64,000 bases of DNA from NCBI RefSeq assembly GCF_000813825.1, contig NZ_JWTA01000001.1, positions 345,813 to 409,812 of the forward strand, in the 5' to 3' direction. Both the position numbers and the translations under genes were made by a program. Shown piece by piece: positions 9,371 through 17,043 of this stretch. Under the pieces are notes generated by a model, which was not told the DNA's origin, did not search any database, and was given only the letters and a program-made list of their open reading frames with translations. This DNA comes from Chryseobacterium taiwanense (GTDB lineage: Bacteria; Bacteroidota; Bacteroidia; Flavobacteriales; Weeksellaceae). The number at the start of each line of letters is the position of its first letter. Position 1 is the stretch's first letter.

Positions 9371-9424
9371 TTCCCCTCCTTTGGAGGGGTGGCGAAAATT
9401 CAAAGAATTTTTGACGGGGTGGTT
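9371..9424. repeat. Double-palindrome element in the clpB-paaR gap
   Basis: Two adjacent palindromes, CCCCTCC-TTT-GGAGGGG (9373-9389) and AAAATTC-AAA-GAATTTT (9395-9411), are followed by GACGGGGTGG. The GC-rich first arm is out of keeping with the AT-rich surroundings. I recall near-identical strings scattered between genes in flavobacterial genomes, so a dispersed repeat is likely, but only the palindromes themselves are seen here. Confidence 0.6.
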
Positions 9425-9503
9425 TAAAAAGAAGTATTAAAGTGAGTTCCCATTAATAGTAAAAATCATCCCTTCAAAATCAAGATATTAAAATCAAAAT
9501 AAT

Positions 9504-9511
9504 TACTTTTG
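9504..9511 (+). promoter_or_regulatory. Bacteroidota -7 element TACTTTTG before the TetR gene
   Basis: TACTTTTG matches TAnnTTTG and ends 11 bases before the ATG at 9523, predicting a very short leader. No TTG sits at the usual -33 spacing, so the match is partial. Confidence 0.45.
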
Positions 9512-9522
9512 CGTTTTACCAG

Positions 9523-10104
9523 ATGGAGCTTAAAGAAAAACAAAAGAAAATATTAGACGTTGCTGTAGAACTTTTTAAAGAAAAAGGCTATATGGGCAGT
9601 TCTGTGAGGGATTTGGCAACAAAACTTAATATTAAGGCTGCATCTTTATATGCGCATATTCGTTCAAAAGAAGAAATTCTGGAATGGATTTGTTTTGGAA
9701 TAGCCCAAGAGTTTTTTGATGAGCTTCAAGAAGTAAAAAATACCAACATTCCACCTAAAGAAAAACTGAATCTCTTTATTGATAAGCATTTATCGGTTGT
9801 TTTGAAAAACCGTGATGTTACTCATATTTACTCCAATGAATGGAAACATTTGGAAGAAAGATTACCCGAGTTTGTAGAACTAAGAAAAAATTATCAGCAG
9901 GAAGTTGAAAACTTAATTTCTGAAATTTACAACGCTGAAAACTGGGAACTTAAATCTTCGGCTTTTACAACAAGATTTATTCTTCATACCCTAAACAATT
10001 CTTATTTCTGGTTTAAACGAAACATTGAATCTGGTTCTGAAATTACAGATGAAATAAGAGATAAAATCCTTTTTGGATTGTTGGGAAATCAGAAGAATAG
10101 TTAA
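9523..10104 (+). CDS. TetR-family regulator, probable PaaR
   Basis: 193 aa. The N-terminal TetR helix-turn-helix spans about residues 8-55, with the typical pattern DVAVELFKEKGYMGSSVRDLA and the recognition helix IKAASLYAHIRSKEEIL. The remaining C-terminal part is helical and should form the ligand pocket and dimer interface. The gene lies immediately upstream of the paa operon on the same strand, where TetR-type PaaR repressors that respond to phenylacetyl-CoA are found in other bacteria. A palindrome of the PaaR class sits just before paaK. The family call is firm; the PaaR role rests on position and that operator. Confidence 0.88.
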   Translation: MELKEKQKKILDVAVELFKEKGYMGSSVRDLATKLNIKAASLYAHIRSKEEILEWICFGIAQEFFDELQEVKNTNIPPKEKLNLFIDKHLSVVLKNRDVTHIYSNEWKHLEERLPEFVELRKNYQQEVENLISEIYNAENWELKSSAFTTRFILHTLNNSYFWFKRNIESGSEITDEIRDKILFGLLGNQKNS

Positions 10105-10140
10105 TTTATCTTATTCAAAACAAAGATTTCCAGAGCATTT

Positions 10141-10220
10141 GTCATTCCGTAGGAATCTCGACAACTACAACAAAAATTTTGTTTAGATTCCATGCTTCAC
10201 TTCGTTTCGCTCTGAATGAC
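10141..10220. repeat. Nested palindromic element, candidate dispersed repeat
   Basis: This 80-base element in the gap 10105-10476 is built of nested inverted repeats. GTCATTC at its left end is the perfect complement of GAATGAC at its right end. Inside, GGAATCT faces AGATTCC, and the centre is AACAAAA-A-TTTTGTT. A partial copy (GTCATTCTGAACAAAGTGAA) occurs at 22968. I recall this kind of element as common between genes in Flavobacteriia; it resembles a REP or MITE sequence. Confidence 0.7.
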
Positions 10221-10450
10221 AAACTTTGTGGTTAGTTACTATGCATCAAATTATTATTTCGGCGGTGGAGAAATCTATATTTAAGATGTTAAAAGTAAAT
10301 TCTTTACTCTACTTTGTTTAGAATAATGAAACCAGTATAAAACCAACCTGAATCTTAATCTCAACCTTTATCCTAGTTATTTAGAATCATTCAAAATATG
10401 ATAAAAATCATAAAAATCTTTGTCAACTTCCAAAATCTTTTTAATTTTAC

Positions 10451-10464
10451 CTAACAAATGTTAG
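10451..10464. promoter_or_regulatory. Candidate PaaR operator CTAACAAATGTTAG
   Basis: A perfect palindrome (CTAACA-AA-TGTTAG) ends 12 bases before the paaK ATG. It agrees with the consensus I recall for Thermus PaaR (CNAACGNNCGTTNG) except for one symmetric G-to-A/C-to-T change. A weak -7 (AATCTTTG, 10415-10422) lies upstream, so a repressor here would sit at or just after the transcription start. Function is inferred. Confidence 0.6.
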
Positions 10465-10476
10465 TTAGTTAAAGGT

Positions 10477-11793
10477 ATGGATTTTTCAGTTGAATATTTA
10501 AAGCTCGACCAATTGAGAGGGCTTCAATCTGAGCGATTGGCTAAATTGGTAGACTATCTTGGAGAGAAGTCGGAATTTTATAAAAGAAAATTTAATGAAT
10601 CAGGAATATCTCTACAAGATATAAGGTCGATTGAGGATATTACGAAACTTCCGATTACTTACAAACAGGATTTGAGAGATAATTATCCGTTCGGATTATT
10701 TACCGTTCCAAAGAATGAATTGCAAAGAATTCACTGTTCAAGCGGAACTACAGGAAAACCGACAGTTGTTGGATATACAAAAGAAGATGTTGATTTATTC
10801 AGTGAAGTAGTAGCAAGATCTTTGAATGCTGCGGGAGCAAAACCGGGAATGCAGTTGCACAACGCTTACGGTTACGGAATTTTTACGGGTGGACTTGGAC
10901 TTCATTACGGAGCCGAAAAATTAGGAATGAGCGTTCTCCCGATTTCAGGAGGAATGACAGCGAGACAGGTCGATTTAATTATGGATTTTAAACCGGAAGT
11001 AATTTGCTGTTCTCCTTCTTATGCACTAACAATAGCTGATGAATTTGCAAAACGTGGAGTTTCTGCAGATGAAATCAGTTTAAAATATGCTGTTTTAGGT
11101 TCTGAACCATGGACAGAAATTATCAGAGAACATATTGAAGAAAGATTAGGAGTTCACGCTACCAATATTTATGGGTTGAGTGAAATTATCGGACCAGGTG
11201 TTTCGATGGAAGATTTTGAGGAAAAAGGAGGAGCTTACATTTGGGAAGATCACTTTTATCCAGAAATTTTAGATCCGATTACCAAAGAACCGGTTCCTTT
11301 TGGAGAAGAAGGTGTTTTGGTGATTACAACATTAACGAAAAAAGCAATGCCGCTTTTACGTTATTGGACAAATGATATTACAAGTCTTTATTACGACGAA
11401 AATGCCAAGAGAACCATGGTGAAAATGAGACCCATTCTTGGAAGAGCCGATGATATGCTGATTGTAAGAGGAGTGAATGTGTATCCAAGTCAGATTGAAG
11501 AAGCGTTTTCTCATGTGGAAGGAGTGGTTCCAAACTATTATTTAACACCGATTGAAAAAGAACAGATGTGTGTTGCGCTGGATATTGATGTTGAAATAGA
11601 TGATGAATTGATAGCTTCAAAAAATTTAAATCAAAATACCGATGATTATGCTATTTTTGTCGGAAACTTTGGAAAAAACATCGAAAACGAAATTAAAAAA
11701 AGGGTAGGAATCACTACAAAAGTGAAAATTCATGCTCAAGACAGTCTTCCGAAATGTGAAGGCGGAAAAATTAACAGAATACTTAAAAAATAA
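10477..11793 (+). CDS. paaK: Phenylacetate-CoA ligase
   Basis: 438 aa, the usual PaaK length. It is an adenylate-forming enzyme: the phosphate-binding motif SSGTTGKPT lies at about 87-95, the adenine-binding segment YGLSEIIGPG near 230, the hinge region GRADDMLIVRGVNVYPSQIEE near 325, and a C-terminal lid with the conserved Lys in KCEGGKINRI. It activates phenylacetate with ATP and CoA, the entry step of the pathway, in the cytosol. It opens the paa operon, preceded by the TetR gene and a PaaR-like operator. The ATG is chosen because it follows AAAGGT directly downstream of the operator. paaE begins immediately after its stop codon. Confidence 0.96.
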   Translation: MDFSVEYLKLDQLRGLQSERLAKLVDYLGEKSEFYKRKFNESGISLQDIRSIEDITKLPITYKQDLRDNYPFGLFTVPKNELQRIHCSSGTTGKPTVVGYTKEDVDLFSEVVARSLNAAGAKPGMQLHNAYGYGIFTGGLGLHYGAEKLGMSVLPISGGMTARQVDLIMDFKPEVICCSPSYALTIADEFAKRGVSADEISLKYAVLGSEPWTEIIREHIEERLGVHATNIYGLSEIIGPGVSMEDFEEKGGAYIWEDHFYPEILDPITKEPVPFGEEGVLVITTLTKKAMPLLRYWTNDITSLYYDENAKRTMVKMRPILGRADDMLIVRGVNVYPSQIEEAFSHVEGVVPNYYLTPIEKEQMCVALDIDVEIDDELIASKNLNQNTDDYAIFVGNFGKNIENEIKKRVGITTKVKIHAQDSLPKCEGGKINRILKK

Positions 11794-12879
11794 ATGAATT
11801 CATTTTATAAACTTAAAACTGTAAAAGTTCAGAAAGATACCAGCGATGCAGTAAATGTAGCCGTTGAAATTCCTGAAGAGCTGAAAGATAAATTCAGGTT
11901 CAAGCAGGGGCAGTATCTTAATTTCCGAATGATGATCAACGGAAACGAAGAGAGACGTTCTTATTCTATCTGCAATGCACCAAGTGAAAAAAGCAACACG
12001 CTGGAAGTATTGGTGAAATTGTTAGAAAACGGAAAGGTTTCCGGGTATTTCAACGAGCATCTTCATATGGATGAAATTCTTGAAGTAATGCCTCCAATGG
12101 GTGGTTTTAATACCTCTTACCACCCGACAAACGTAAAAACGTATATCGGTTTGGCAGCAGGAAGCGGAATTTCTCCGGTATTGTCAAATATTAAAGAAAG
12201 TCTTTATCAGGAACCAAATTCAAATGCTTATTTGTTTTACAGCAACAGAAGCATGAATCATGTAATGAAAAAGGCTGAAATCGATAAATTGGTTGAGCAG
12301 TTCAACGGAAGACTGAAAGTTGTTTATTTGGTAAGCCGTGAACAGCATGAAGATCCGATTTTTGAAGGAAGAATTTCTCCTGAAAAATTAGATCAGTTGT
12401 TCGAAAGATATGCAGATATCGATGTTAAAGAATCTACATTCTTTATTTGCGGACCTTCGGAAATGATCAAAGGGATTGCAGACTATCTAAAGAAAGATAA
12501 AAAAGTACCGGCAATTCAGGTTTTATTTGAATACTTCACGGCTCCTGACGAAGAAAATACGGAGGAGATGAGTGATGAATTTAAAGCCATTGCCAACATC
12601 GAAAGTATGGTAACAGTAATCATTGATGATGATGAATATTCGTTCCACTTGAATTCAAAAAAAGAGAGTATCTTAGATAAAGCATTGAAAGACAATCTTC
12701 CTGTGCCTTTCGCATGTAAAGGAGGAGTTTGTTGTACGTGTAAAGCCGAGGTTTTAGAAGGTGAAGTTTTCATGGAAAAAAACTATGCGCTTACCGAAGA
12801 AGAAGTAGCCAGAGGCTTCGTTCTTACTTGTCAATGTCACCCGACAACGAATGTGGTGATGCTTAATTATGATGTTTAA
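11794..12879 (+). CDS. paaE: Phenylacetyl-CoA epoxidase reductase subunit PaaE
   Basis: 361 aa. The N-terminal ferredoxin-reductase module carries the FAD-binding RSYSICNAP and the NAD(P)-binding GLAAGSGISPV; the C-terminal plant-type 2Fe-2S domain shows CKGGVCCTC and a fourth Cys in LTCQ. It passes electrons from NADPH to the PaaAC oxygenase. The ATG follows the paaK stop with no gap, so the two are translationally coupled. Here paaE precedes paaA, unlike the A-B-C-D-E order of E. coli. An extra Cys adjoins the second cluster ligand (VCCTC); it is probably not a ligand. Downstream comes the first of the 16-base-unit inverted arrays. Confidence 0.95.
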   Translation: MNSFYKLKTVKVQKDTSDAVNVAVEIPEELKDKFRFKQGQYLNFRMMINGNEERRSYSICNAPSEKSNTLEVLVKLLENGKVSGYFNEHLHMDEILEVMPPMGGFNTSYHPTNVKTYIGLAAGSGISPVLSNIKESLYQEPNSNAYLFYSNRSMNHVMKKAEIDKLVEQFNGRLKVVYLVSREQHEDPIFEGRISPEKLDQLFERYADIDVKESTFFICGPSEMIKGIADYLKKDKKVPAIQVLFEYFTAPDEENTEEMSDEFKAIANIESMVTVIIDDDEYSFHLNSKKESILDKALKDNLPVPFACKGGVCCTCKAEVLEGEVFMEKNYALTEEEVARGFVLTCQCHPTTNVVMLNYDV

Positions 12880-12991
12880 GACAATTTGAAAATGTGCTAA
12901 TTTTGAAATTTGAAAATGGGTAACTGCTTATTTTCAAGTTCACAGATTAATTTTCAAATTAACTAATTCTCAAATTTTCAAATTTAAAAAG
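12880..12991. repeat. 16-base-unit inverted array, paaE-paaA gap
   Basis: The left half has AATTTGAAAATG twice (one copy partly duplicated) and the right half has three complementary copies of the CAAATT type; the loop begins GGTAACTGC. The array fills the whole 112-base gap up to the paaA start and leaves no room for a separate ribosome-binding site. Confidence 0.8.
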
Positions 12992-13930
12992 ATGGATTTA
13001 GAAAAATTTGTACAGTACGTACACGACGAAAATAAAGTAGAACCAAAAGATGTAATGCCGGATGATTACAGAAAGCTATTGGTTCGTCAGATTTCACAGC
13101 ACGCACATTCTGAGATTGTTGGGATGTTGCCGGAAGCGAACTGGATTTCCAGAGCACCTTCATTGAGACGAAAAATGGCTCTTTTAGCTAAAGTTCAGGA
13201 TGAAGCAGGTCATGGTTTATACCTTTATTCTGCAACGGAAACGTTAGGAAACGGAACCATCAGAGCGGATAGAGATGCGACTTACGACGATATGTTGGAA
13301 GGAAAAGCAAAATATTCAAGTATCTTCAATTACCCAACTCTAAGTTGGGCAGATATCGGCGCAATCGGTTGGTTGGTTGATGGTGCGGCAATCATGAATC
13401 AGGTAATGTTGATGGGGAATTCTTACGGGCCTTATTCAAGAGCGATGGTGAAAATCTGTAAAGAAGAATCTTTCCACCAAAGACAAGGTTACGAAATTTT
13501 GATGGCACTTTGTCGTGGTACAAAACAACAGAAAGAAATGGCTCAAGCTTCGTTAAACCGTTTCTGGTGGCCGGCTTTGATGATGTTTGGTCCAAATGAT
13601 GACAGCTCGCCAAACTCTAAAATCTCTATGAACTACAGAGTGAAAAGAGAAAGTAATGACAGTCTTCGTCAGAGATTTATCGATGTTACTGTTTCTCAGG
13701 CTGAATTCTTAGGATTAACCGTTCCGGATAAAGATCTGAAATGGAATGAAGAAAGACAGCACTATGATTTCGGAGAACTTCCTTGGGATGAGTTCATGGA
13801 AATCTTAAAAGGAAACGGTCCTGCCAACAAAAAGCGTATCGAAACCAAAAGAAAAGCTCAAAGAGAAAATTCTTGGGTAAAAGAAGCGGCAGCAGCTTTT
13901 GCAGAAAAACAACAAAAAGAAGTAATATAA
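12992..13930 (+). CDS. paaA: Phenylacetyl-CoA epoxidase catalytic subunit PaaA
   Basis: 312 aa. It is the di-iron oxygenase subunit of the multicomponent epoxidase. Carboxylate and His ligands are recognisable in [13 protein letters not shown] and [13 protein letters not shown], the two E-x-x-H motifs of the ferritin-like four-helix core. With PaaC as structural partner it inserts one oxygen into the aromatic ring of phenylacetyl-CoA, giving the 1,2-epoxide. The C-terminus is a charged, Lys/Glu-rich helix. It lies between two inverted repeat arrays yet clearly belongs to the paaK-paaZ transcript. Sequence is highly typical, with no signs of decay. Confidence 0.97.
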   Translation: MDLEKFVQYVHDENKVEPKDVMPDDYRKLLVRQISQHAHSEIVGMLPEANWISRAPSLRRKMALLAKVQDEAGHGLYLYSATETLGNGTIRADRDATYDDMLEGKAKYSSIFNYPTLSWADIGAIGWLVDGAAIMNQVMLMGNSYGPYSRAMVKICKEESFHQRQGYEILMALCRGTKQQKEMAQASLNRFWWPALMMFGPNDDSSPNSKISMNYRVKRESNDSLRQRFIDVTVSQAEFLGLTVPDKDLKWNEERQHYDFGELPWDEFMEILKGNGPANKKRIETKRKAQRENSWVKEAAAAFAEKQQKEVI

Positions 13931-14040
13931 AATAATGAGTTAATTTGAAAATGTGATAATTTGAAAATGCCATTACTGTGTATTATTTTCAAATTGCCAA
14001 ATTCTCAAATTGTCTAATTCTCAAATTTTCAAATTAAAAT
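13931..14040. repeat. 16-base-unit inverted array, paaA-paaB gap
   Basis: Two forward units AATTTGAAAATG separated by TGAT are followed by a loop starting CCATTACTG and then four reverse units of the CAAATT type. It fills the 110-base gap. Confidence 0.85.
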
Positions 14041-14322
14041 ATGGCAAATTTAGATATGTGGGAAGTGTTTATTCAGACTAAACCGGGATTATCTCACAAA
14101 CACGTTGGAATTGTACAGGCACCAACAGCTGAAATGGCTTTGCAGAATGCAAGAGACGTTTATACAAGAAGAAAAGAAGGAACCTCTGTTTGGGTGGTTC
14201 CAAGTAAATATATCGTGACTTCGGAAGGAGTAGATAAAGAAGCATTCTTCGATCCGGCTGATGATAAATTGTACCGTCATCCGACGTTCTACGACATTCC
14301 AAACGACGTAAAAAATATGTAG
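14041..14322 (+). CDS. paaB: Phenylacetyl-CoA epoxidase subunit PaaB
   Basis: 93 aa, the normal size. It begins MANLDMWEVFIQTKPGLSHKHVG, the typical PaaB opening, and contains ALQNARDVYTRRKEGTSVWVVP, the conserved core. PaaB bridges the PaaAC heterodimers and helps dock the reductase; it has no cofactor. It sits in the standard place between paaA and paaC, flanked on both sides by inverted arrays. The call rests on clear sequence similarity across nearly the whole length plus context. Confidence 0.96.
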   Translation: MANLDMWEVFIQTKPGLSHKHVGIVQAPTAEMALQNARDVYTRRKEGTSVWVVPSKYIVTSEGVDKEAFFDPADDKLYRHPTFYDIPNDVKNM

Positions 14323-14441
14323 ATTAATTCAATTTGAAAATGAGTTAATGTGCTAATTTGAAAATGCCAATACGGTGTATTAATTTTCAAATTGCCTAAT
14401 TCTCAAATTTTCAAATTGCCTAATTTTCAAATTAAAAAATA
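14323..14441. repeat. 16-base-unit inverted array, paaB-paaC gap
   Basis: Forward units (AATTTGAAAATG twice, separated by a longer spacer) face three reverse units across a loop beginning CCAATACGG. It fills the 119-base gap up to four bases before paaC. Confidence 0.85.
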
Positions 14442-15191
14442 ATGAACCCATTATATAATTATTTATTAAAACTAGCAGACGACAGTTTCATTATGGGACA
14501 GCGTTTGTCTGCGTGGTGCGGTGAAGGTCCTTATTTGGAGGAAGATATTGCATTAACGAATATCGCGTTGGATGAGCTTGGTCAGGCGAATAACTTTTAC
14601 GTTTACGCTTCAAGAGTGATCGATAACGGAAAAAGTGAAGATGATATCGCATTTCTGAGATATGAACACGAATATGTAAATGCACACTGGACAGAACTAC
14701 CGAATGAAGATTATGCTCAGACGATTTTAAAAGTCTATGTTTTTGCAGTGTATCAGAAATTGATGTACGAAGCATTATCAAATTCTACAAACGAAGAGCT
14801 TTCTGCTATTGCTCAAAAATCTTTAAAAGAAGTAAGATATCACTATACTCACGCTGCTTCTTGGATGAAAATTTTCTCTCAGGGAACGGAAGAAAGTAAG
14901 TCTCGTTTAGAAAAAGCAATAGAAAATATTTGGGAATATACCAAAGGCTTATTCGCAAAAACAGAAGGAGAAGACGATTTGGTAGCTTTGAATATTGCTC
15001 CAAATACAGATGCTCTTTATGAAGAATTTGTTGCGATTACACAGAAAGATTTTGCAGGTTTCGGATTAGAATATCCTACGAATCCTTTTATGCAACCTAA
15101 ATCAAGAACGGGATATCATACAGAATATTTCGGGTTCATCCTTTGTGAACTACAGTATATGCAGAGAGCGTATCCTGGTTGTACGTGGTAA
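14442..15191 (+). CDS. paaC: Phenylacetyl-CoA epoxidase structural subunit PaaC
   Basis: 249 aa. It has the ferritin-like fold of PaaA but without a full set of iron ligands, consistent with its known role as the inactive partner that stabilises PaaA. Recognisable segments are DDSFIMGQRLSAWCGEGP, the IALDELGQANNFY helix and a C-terminal GRTGYHTEYFGFILCELQYM-like region (here KSRTGYHTEYFG). It is cytosolic and is expected to form the PaaA2C2 core complex. Gene order A-B-C-D supports the call. The next gap again contains an inverted array. Confidence 0.95.
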   Translation: MNPLYNYLLKLADDSFIMGQRLSAWCGEGPYLEEDIALTNIALDELGQANNFYVYASRVIDNGKSEDDIAFLRYEHEYVNAHWTELPNEDYAQTILKVYVFAVYQKLMYEALSNSTNEELSAIAQKSLKEVRYHYTHAASWMKIFSQGTEESKSRLEKAIENIWEYTKGLFAKTEGEDDLVALNIAPNTDALYEEFVAITQKDFAGFGLEYPTNPFMQPKSRTGYHTEYFGFILCELQYMQRAYPGCTW

Positions 15192-15288
15192 AATGCTAAT
15201 GAGTTAATTTGAAAATGTGCTAATTTGAAAATGGCGAACTGCTTTTACATTTTCAAATTTTCAAATTTTTTAATTCTCAAATTAATCA
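15192..15288. repeat. 16-base-unit inverted array, paaC-paaD gap
   Basis: Two forward units separated by TGCT face three reverse units; the loop begins GCGAACTGC, matching the loop of the 12880 copy. It fills the 97-base gap. Confidence 0.85.
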
Positions 15289-15753
15289 ATGAAAGATCCT
15301 TTAGAAATATTAGAACTCGTTCCCGACCCGGAAATTCCGGTAATCAATATCGTGGAGTTGGGTATTGTAAGAGAAGCGAAAGTTACCAGCGAGAATTCTT
15401 GTGAAGTAACCATTACGCCTACTTATTCTGCCTGTCCTGCTATGTTTACCATTGAAGTAGACATCATCAAAATGATGAAGGAAAACGGTTGGGAAGCGAA
15501 AGTTGTCACCAAAATGTTTCCGATTTGGACAACAGATTGGTTGACAGATGAAGCGAGAGAAAAGCTTCGTGCTTACGGAATCACACCTCCCGAAAAAGGA
15601 GCGGACGAACATCATATCGGGAAACCGAAAAAATGTCCTCGTTGTGGTTCTGAGCATACGAAGCAGATCAGTAGATTCGGATCTACTTTATGTAAGGCAT
15701 CTTATCAGTGTTTAGATTGTTTAGAGCCTTTTGACTATTTTAAATGTCATTAA
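15289..15753 (+). CDS. paaD: PaaD, MIP18-family iron-sulfur assembly factor of the epoxidase
   Basis: 154 aa. Residues about 1-90 are the MIP18 (DUF59) domain, with the LELVPDPEIPVINIVELGIV opening and the conserved TPTYSACPA Cys. The C-terminal part holds two CxxC pairs (CPRCGS and CLDC) that make a zinc ribbon typical of PaaD. It is thought to help mature the cluster of PaaE or the PaaABCE complex rather than catalyse a step. It lies directly between paaC and paaG. The following 60-base gap has no repeat array, unlike its neighbours. Confidence 0.95.
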   Translation: MKDPLEILELVPDPEIPVINIVELGIVREAKVTSENSCEVTITPTYSACPAMFTIEVDIIKMMKENGWEAKVVTKMFPIWTTDWLTDEAREKLRAYGITPPEKGADEHHIGKPKKCPRCGSEHTKQISRFGSTLCKASYQCLDCLEPFDYFKCH

Positions 15754-15813
15754 AAATGATTAATTTTATAAAACAATCATTTTTAATATTAACCTATTAA
15801 TAGCCAGTATAAT

Positions 15814-16614
15814 ATGTATACACAAATTGACATTGAAACGCATTTTGACGGAAAACTTAAAATTGCTTACCTGAATCAGCAGGAAACTATGAACGCGCTT
15901 ACAAAGCCGTCTTTATCAGATCTGAAAGATTTTGTTAAAGAATGTAGTGAAGATCCCACAGTAAGATGTGTGGCAATTTCTGGAAGAGGAAGAGCTTTTT
16001 GTTCCGGTCAGAATTTGGATGATGCTTTTGTACAAGGTAATGAGCATCATGACAATAACATTATCAGAAAAATTGTAACAGATTATTACAATCCATTGGT
16101 AACAGAAATCACTCGTTGCAAAAAACCTGTGGTAGCATTGGTAAATGGTCCTGCAGTAGGAGCCGGAGCAATGTTAGCTTTAATTTCTGATTTCGTTTTA
16201 GCAGTTGATAAATCATATTTTGCTCAGGCATTTTCAAATATTGGATTAATTCCTGATACGGGAGGAACGTATTACCTGCCAAAATTATTAGGAAGACAAT
16301 TGGCAAATTATTTAGCATTTACAGGAAAAAAATTATCAGCTGAAGAAGCAAGATCTTATGGTTTGGTAGCAGAAGTTTTTAATGAAGAAGACTTCCTTCC
16401 AAAATCAATGGAAATTCTTGAAAAAATGTCAAATATGCCGACTGCCGCAATTAAATTGACTAAAAAAGCATTTGCTCACTCATACAATAATACATTGAAA
16501 GAGCAATTGGAGCTGGAAGGAGATTTACAACAGGAAGCTGCAGAAACAGAAGATTTCATAGAAGGAGTAAACGCCTTTTTACAAAAAAGAAAACCTAATT
16601 ATAAAGGAAGATAA
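15814..16614 (+). CDS. paaG: Ring-1,2-epoxyphenylacetyl-CoA isomerase PaaG
   Basis: 266 aa crotonase-fold enzyme. The oxyanion-hole segments are GRGRAFCSGQNLDD and GPAVGAGAMLAL. The segment GLIPDTGGTYYLPKLLG has Asp where hydratases have Glu, which is the PaaG pattern and supports isomerase rather than PaaF hydratase. It converts the epoxide to oxepin-CoA and also shifts double bonds later in the pathway. The C-terminus ends with the usual EGVNAFLQKRKPNYKG motif. The stop codon is followed within three bases by the left arm of the inverted repeat that holds the four-helix gene. Confidence 0.93.
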   Translation: MYTQIDIETHFDGKLKIAYLNQQETMNALTKPSLSDLKDFVKECSEDPTVRCVAISGRGRAFCSGQNLDDAFVQGNEHHDNNIIRKIVTDYYNPLVTEITRCKKPVVALVNGPAVGAGAMLALISDFVLAVDKSYFAQAFSNIGLIPDTGGTYYLPKLLGRQLANYLAFTGKKLSAEEARSYGLVAEVFNEEDFLPKSMEILEKMSNMPTAAIKLTKKAFAHSYNNTLKEQLELEGDLQQEAAETEDFIEGVNAFLQKRKPNYKGR

Positions 16615-16616
16615 TT

Positions 16617-16642
16617 AATTTGAGAATGAGTTAATTTGAGAA
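16617..16642 (+). repeat. Left arm of the four-helix-gene inverted repeat
   Basis: A 26-base arm made of one 16-base unit (AATTTGAGAATGAGTT) plus the first ten bases of the next. It matches the reverse complement of 17004-17029 at 24 of 26 positions. Confidence 0.9.
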
Positions 16643-16649
16643 TTTGAAA

Positions 16650-17003
16650 ATGAGAAATGACAAAGAAAATATTATTGTAAATAAGACTTTTGATTTTGCA
16701 TTGAACATTATTGAATTTTCTGAAGAATTATATAAAGCCAACAGATTTCCTTTAGCAAATCAGATTTTTAAATCGGGAACCTCAATTGGGGCAAATGTGA
16801 GAGAAGCTCAAAATGCAGAAAGTAAGGCAGATTTTATTCATAAATTGAAAATTGCAGCCAAAGAAGCTGATGAAACAGAATATTGGCTTTTATTGTGTTT
16901 AAAGTCTCCACATTTGAAATCTCCTAATGAAAAATTAATATCAGATTTAAAAGAAATTCTACTAATTCTGTCTAAAATTATTTCAAGTTCAAAGGGGAAA
17001 TAA
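16650..17003 (+). CDS. Four-helix bundle protein (S23 / 23S rRNA intervening-sequence protein family)
   Basis: 117 aa from the ATG at 16650 (a TTG two codons earlier is less likely). The signature segment FKSGTSIGANVREAQNAES, followed by DFIHKLKIAAKEADETEYWL, identifies the S23/IVP family of pentameric, basic four-helix bundles. Relatives are encoded inside 23S rRNA intervening sequences, and the accessory protein Avd of diversity-generating retroelements has the same fold; nucleic-acid binding is suspected. It has no known role in phenylacetate breakdown. The reading frame fills precisely the loop of an inverted repeat: the left arm ends 7 bases before the ATG and the right arm begins right after the stop. 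This suggests an inserted element carried in the operon. Confidence 0.93.
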   Translation: MRNDKENIIVNKTFDFALNIIEFSEELYKANRFPLANQIFKSGTSIGANVREAQNAESKADFIHKLKIAAKEADETEYWLLLCLKSPHLKSPNEKLISDLKEILLILSKIISSSKGK

Positions 17004-17029
17004 TTTTCAAATTAACTCATTCACAAATT
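17004..17029 (-). repeat. Right arm of the four-helix-gene inverted repeat
   Basis: Begins at the base after the TAA stop of the four-helix gene and mirrors 16617-16642 with two mismatches. A further CAAATTTTCAAATTT stretch leads up to the paaH start at 17044. Confidence 0.9.
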
Positions 17030-17043
17030 TTCAAATTTAAAAT

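Noticed and set aside
14491..14781. Minus-strand open frames inside paaC, and similar ones in paaB, paaD and paaH
   Set aside because: All are antisense shadows of well-supported paa genes.
12880..15288. CRISPR-like array between paa genes
   Set aside because: The units alternate between forward and reverse orientation, have no unique equal-length spacers and are split by genes; no cas genes are present.
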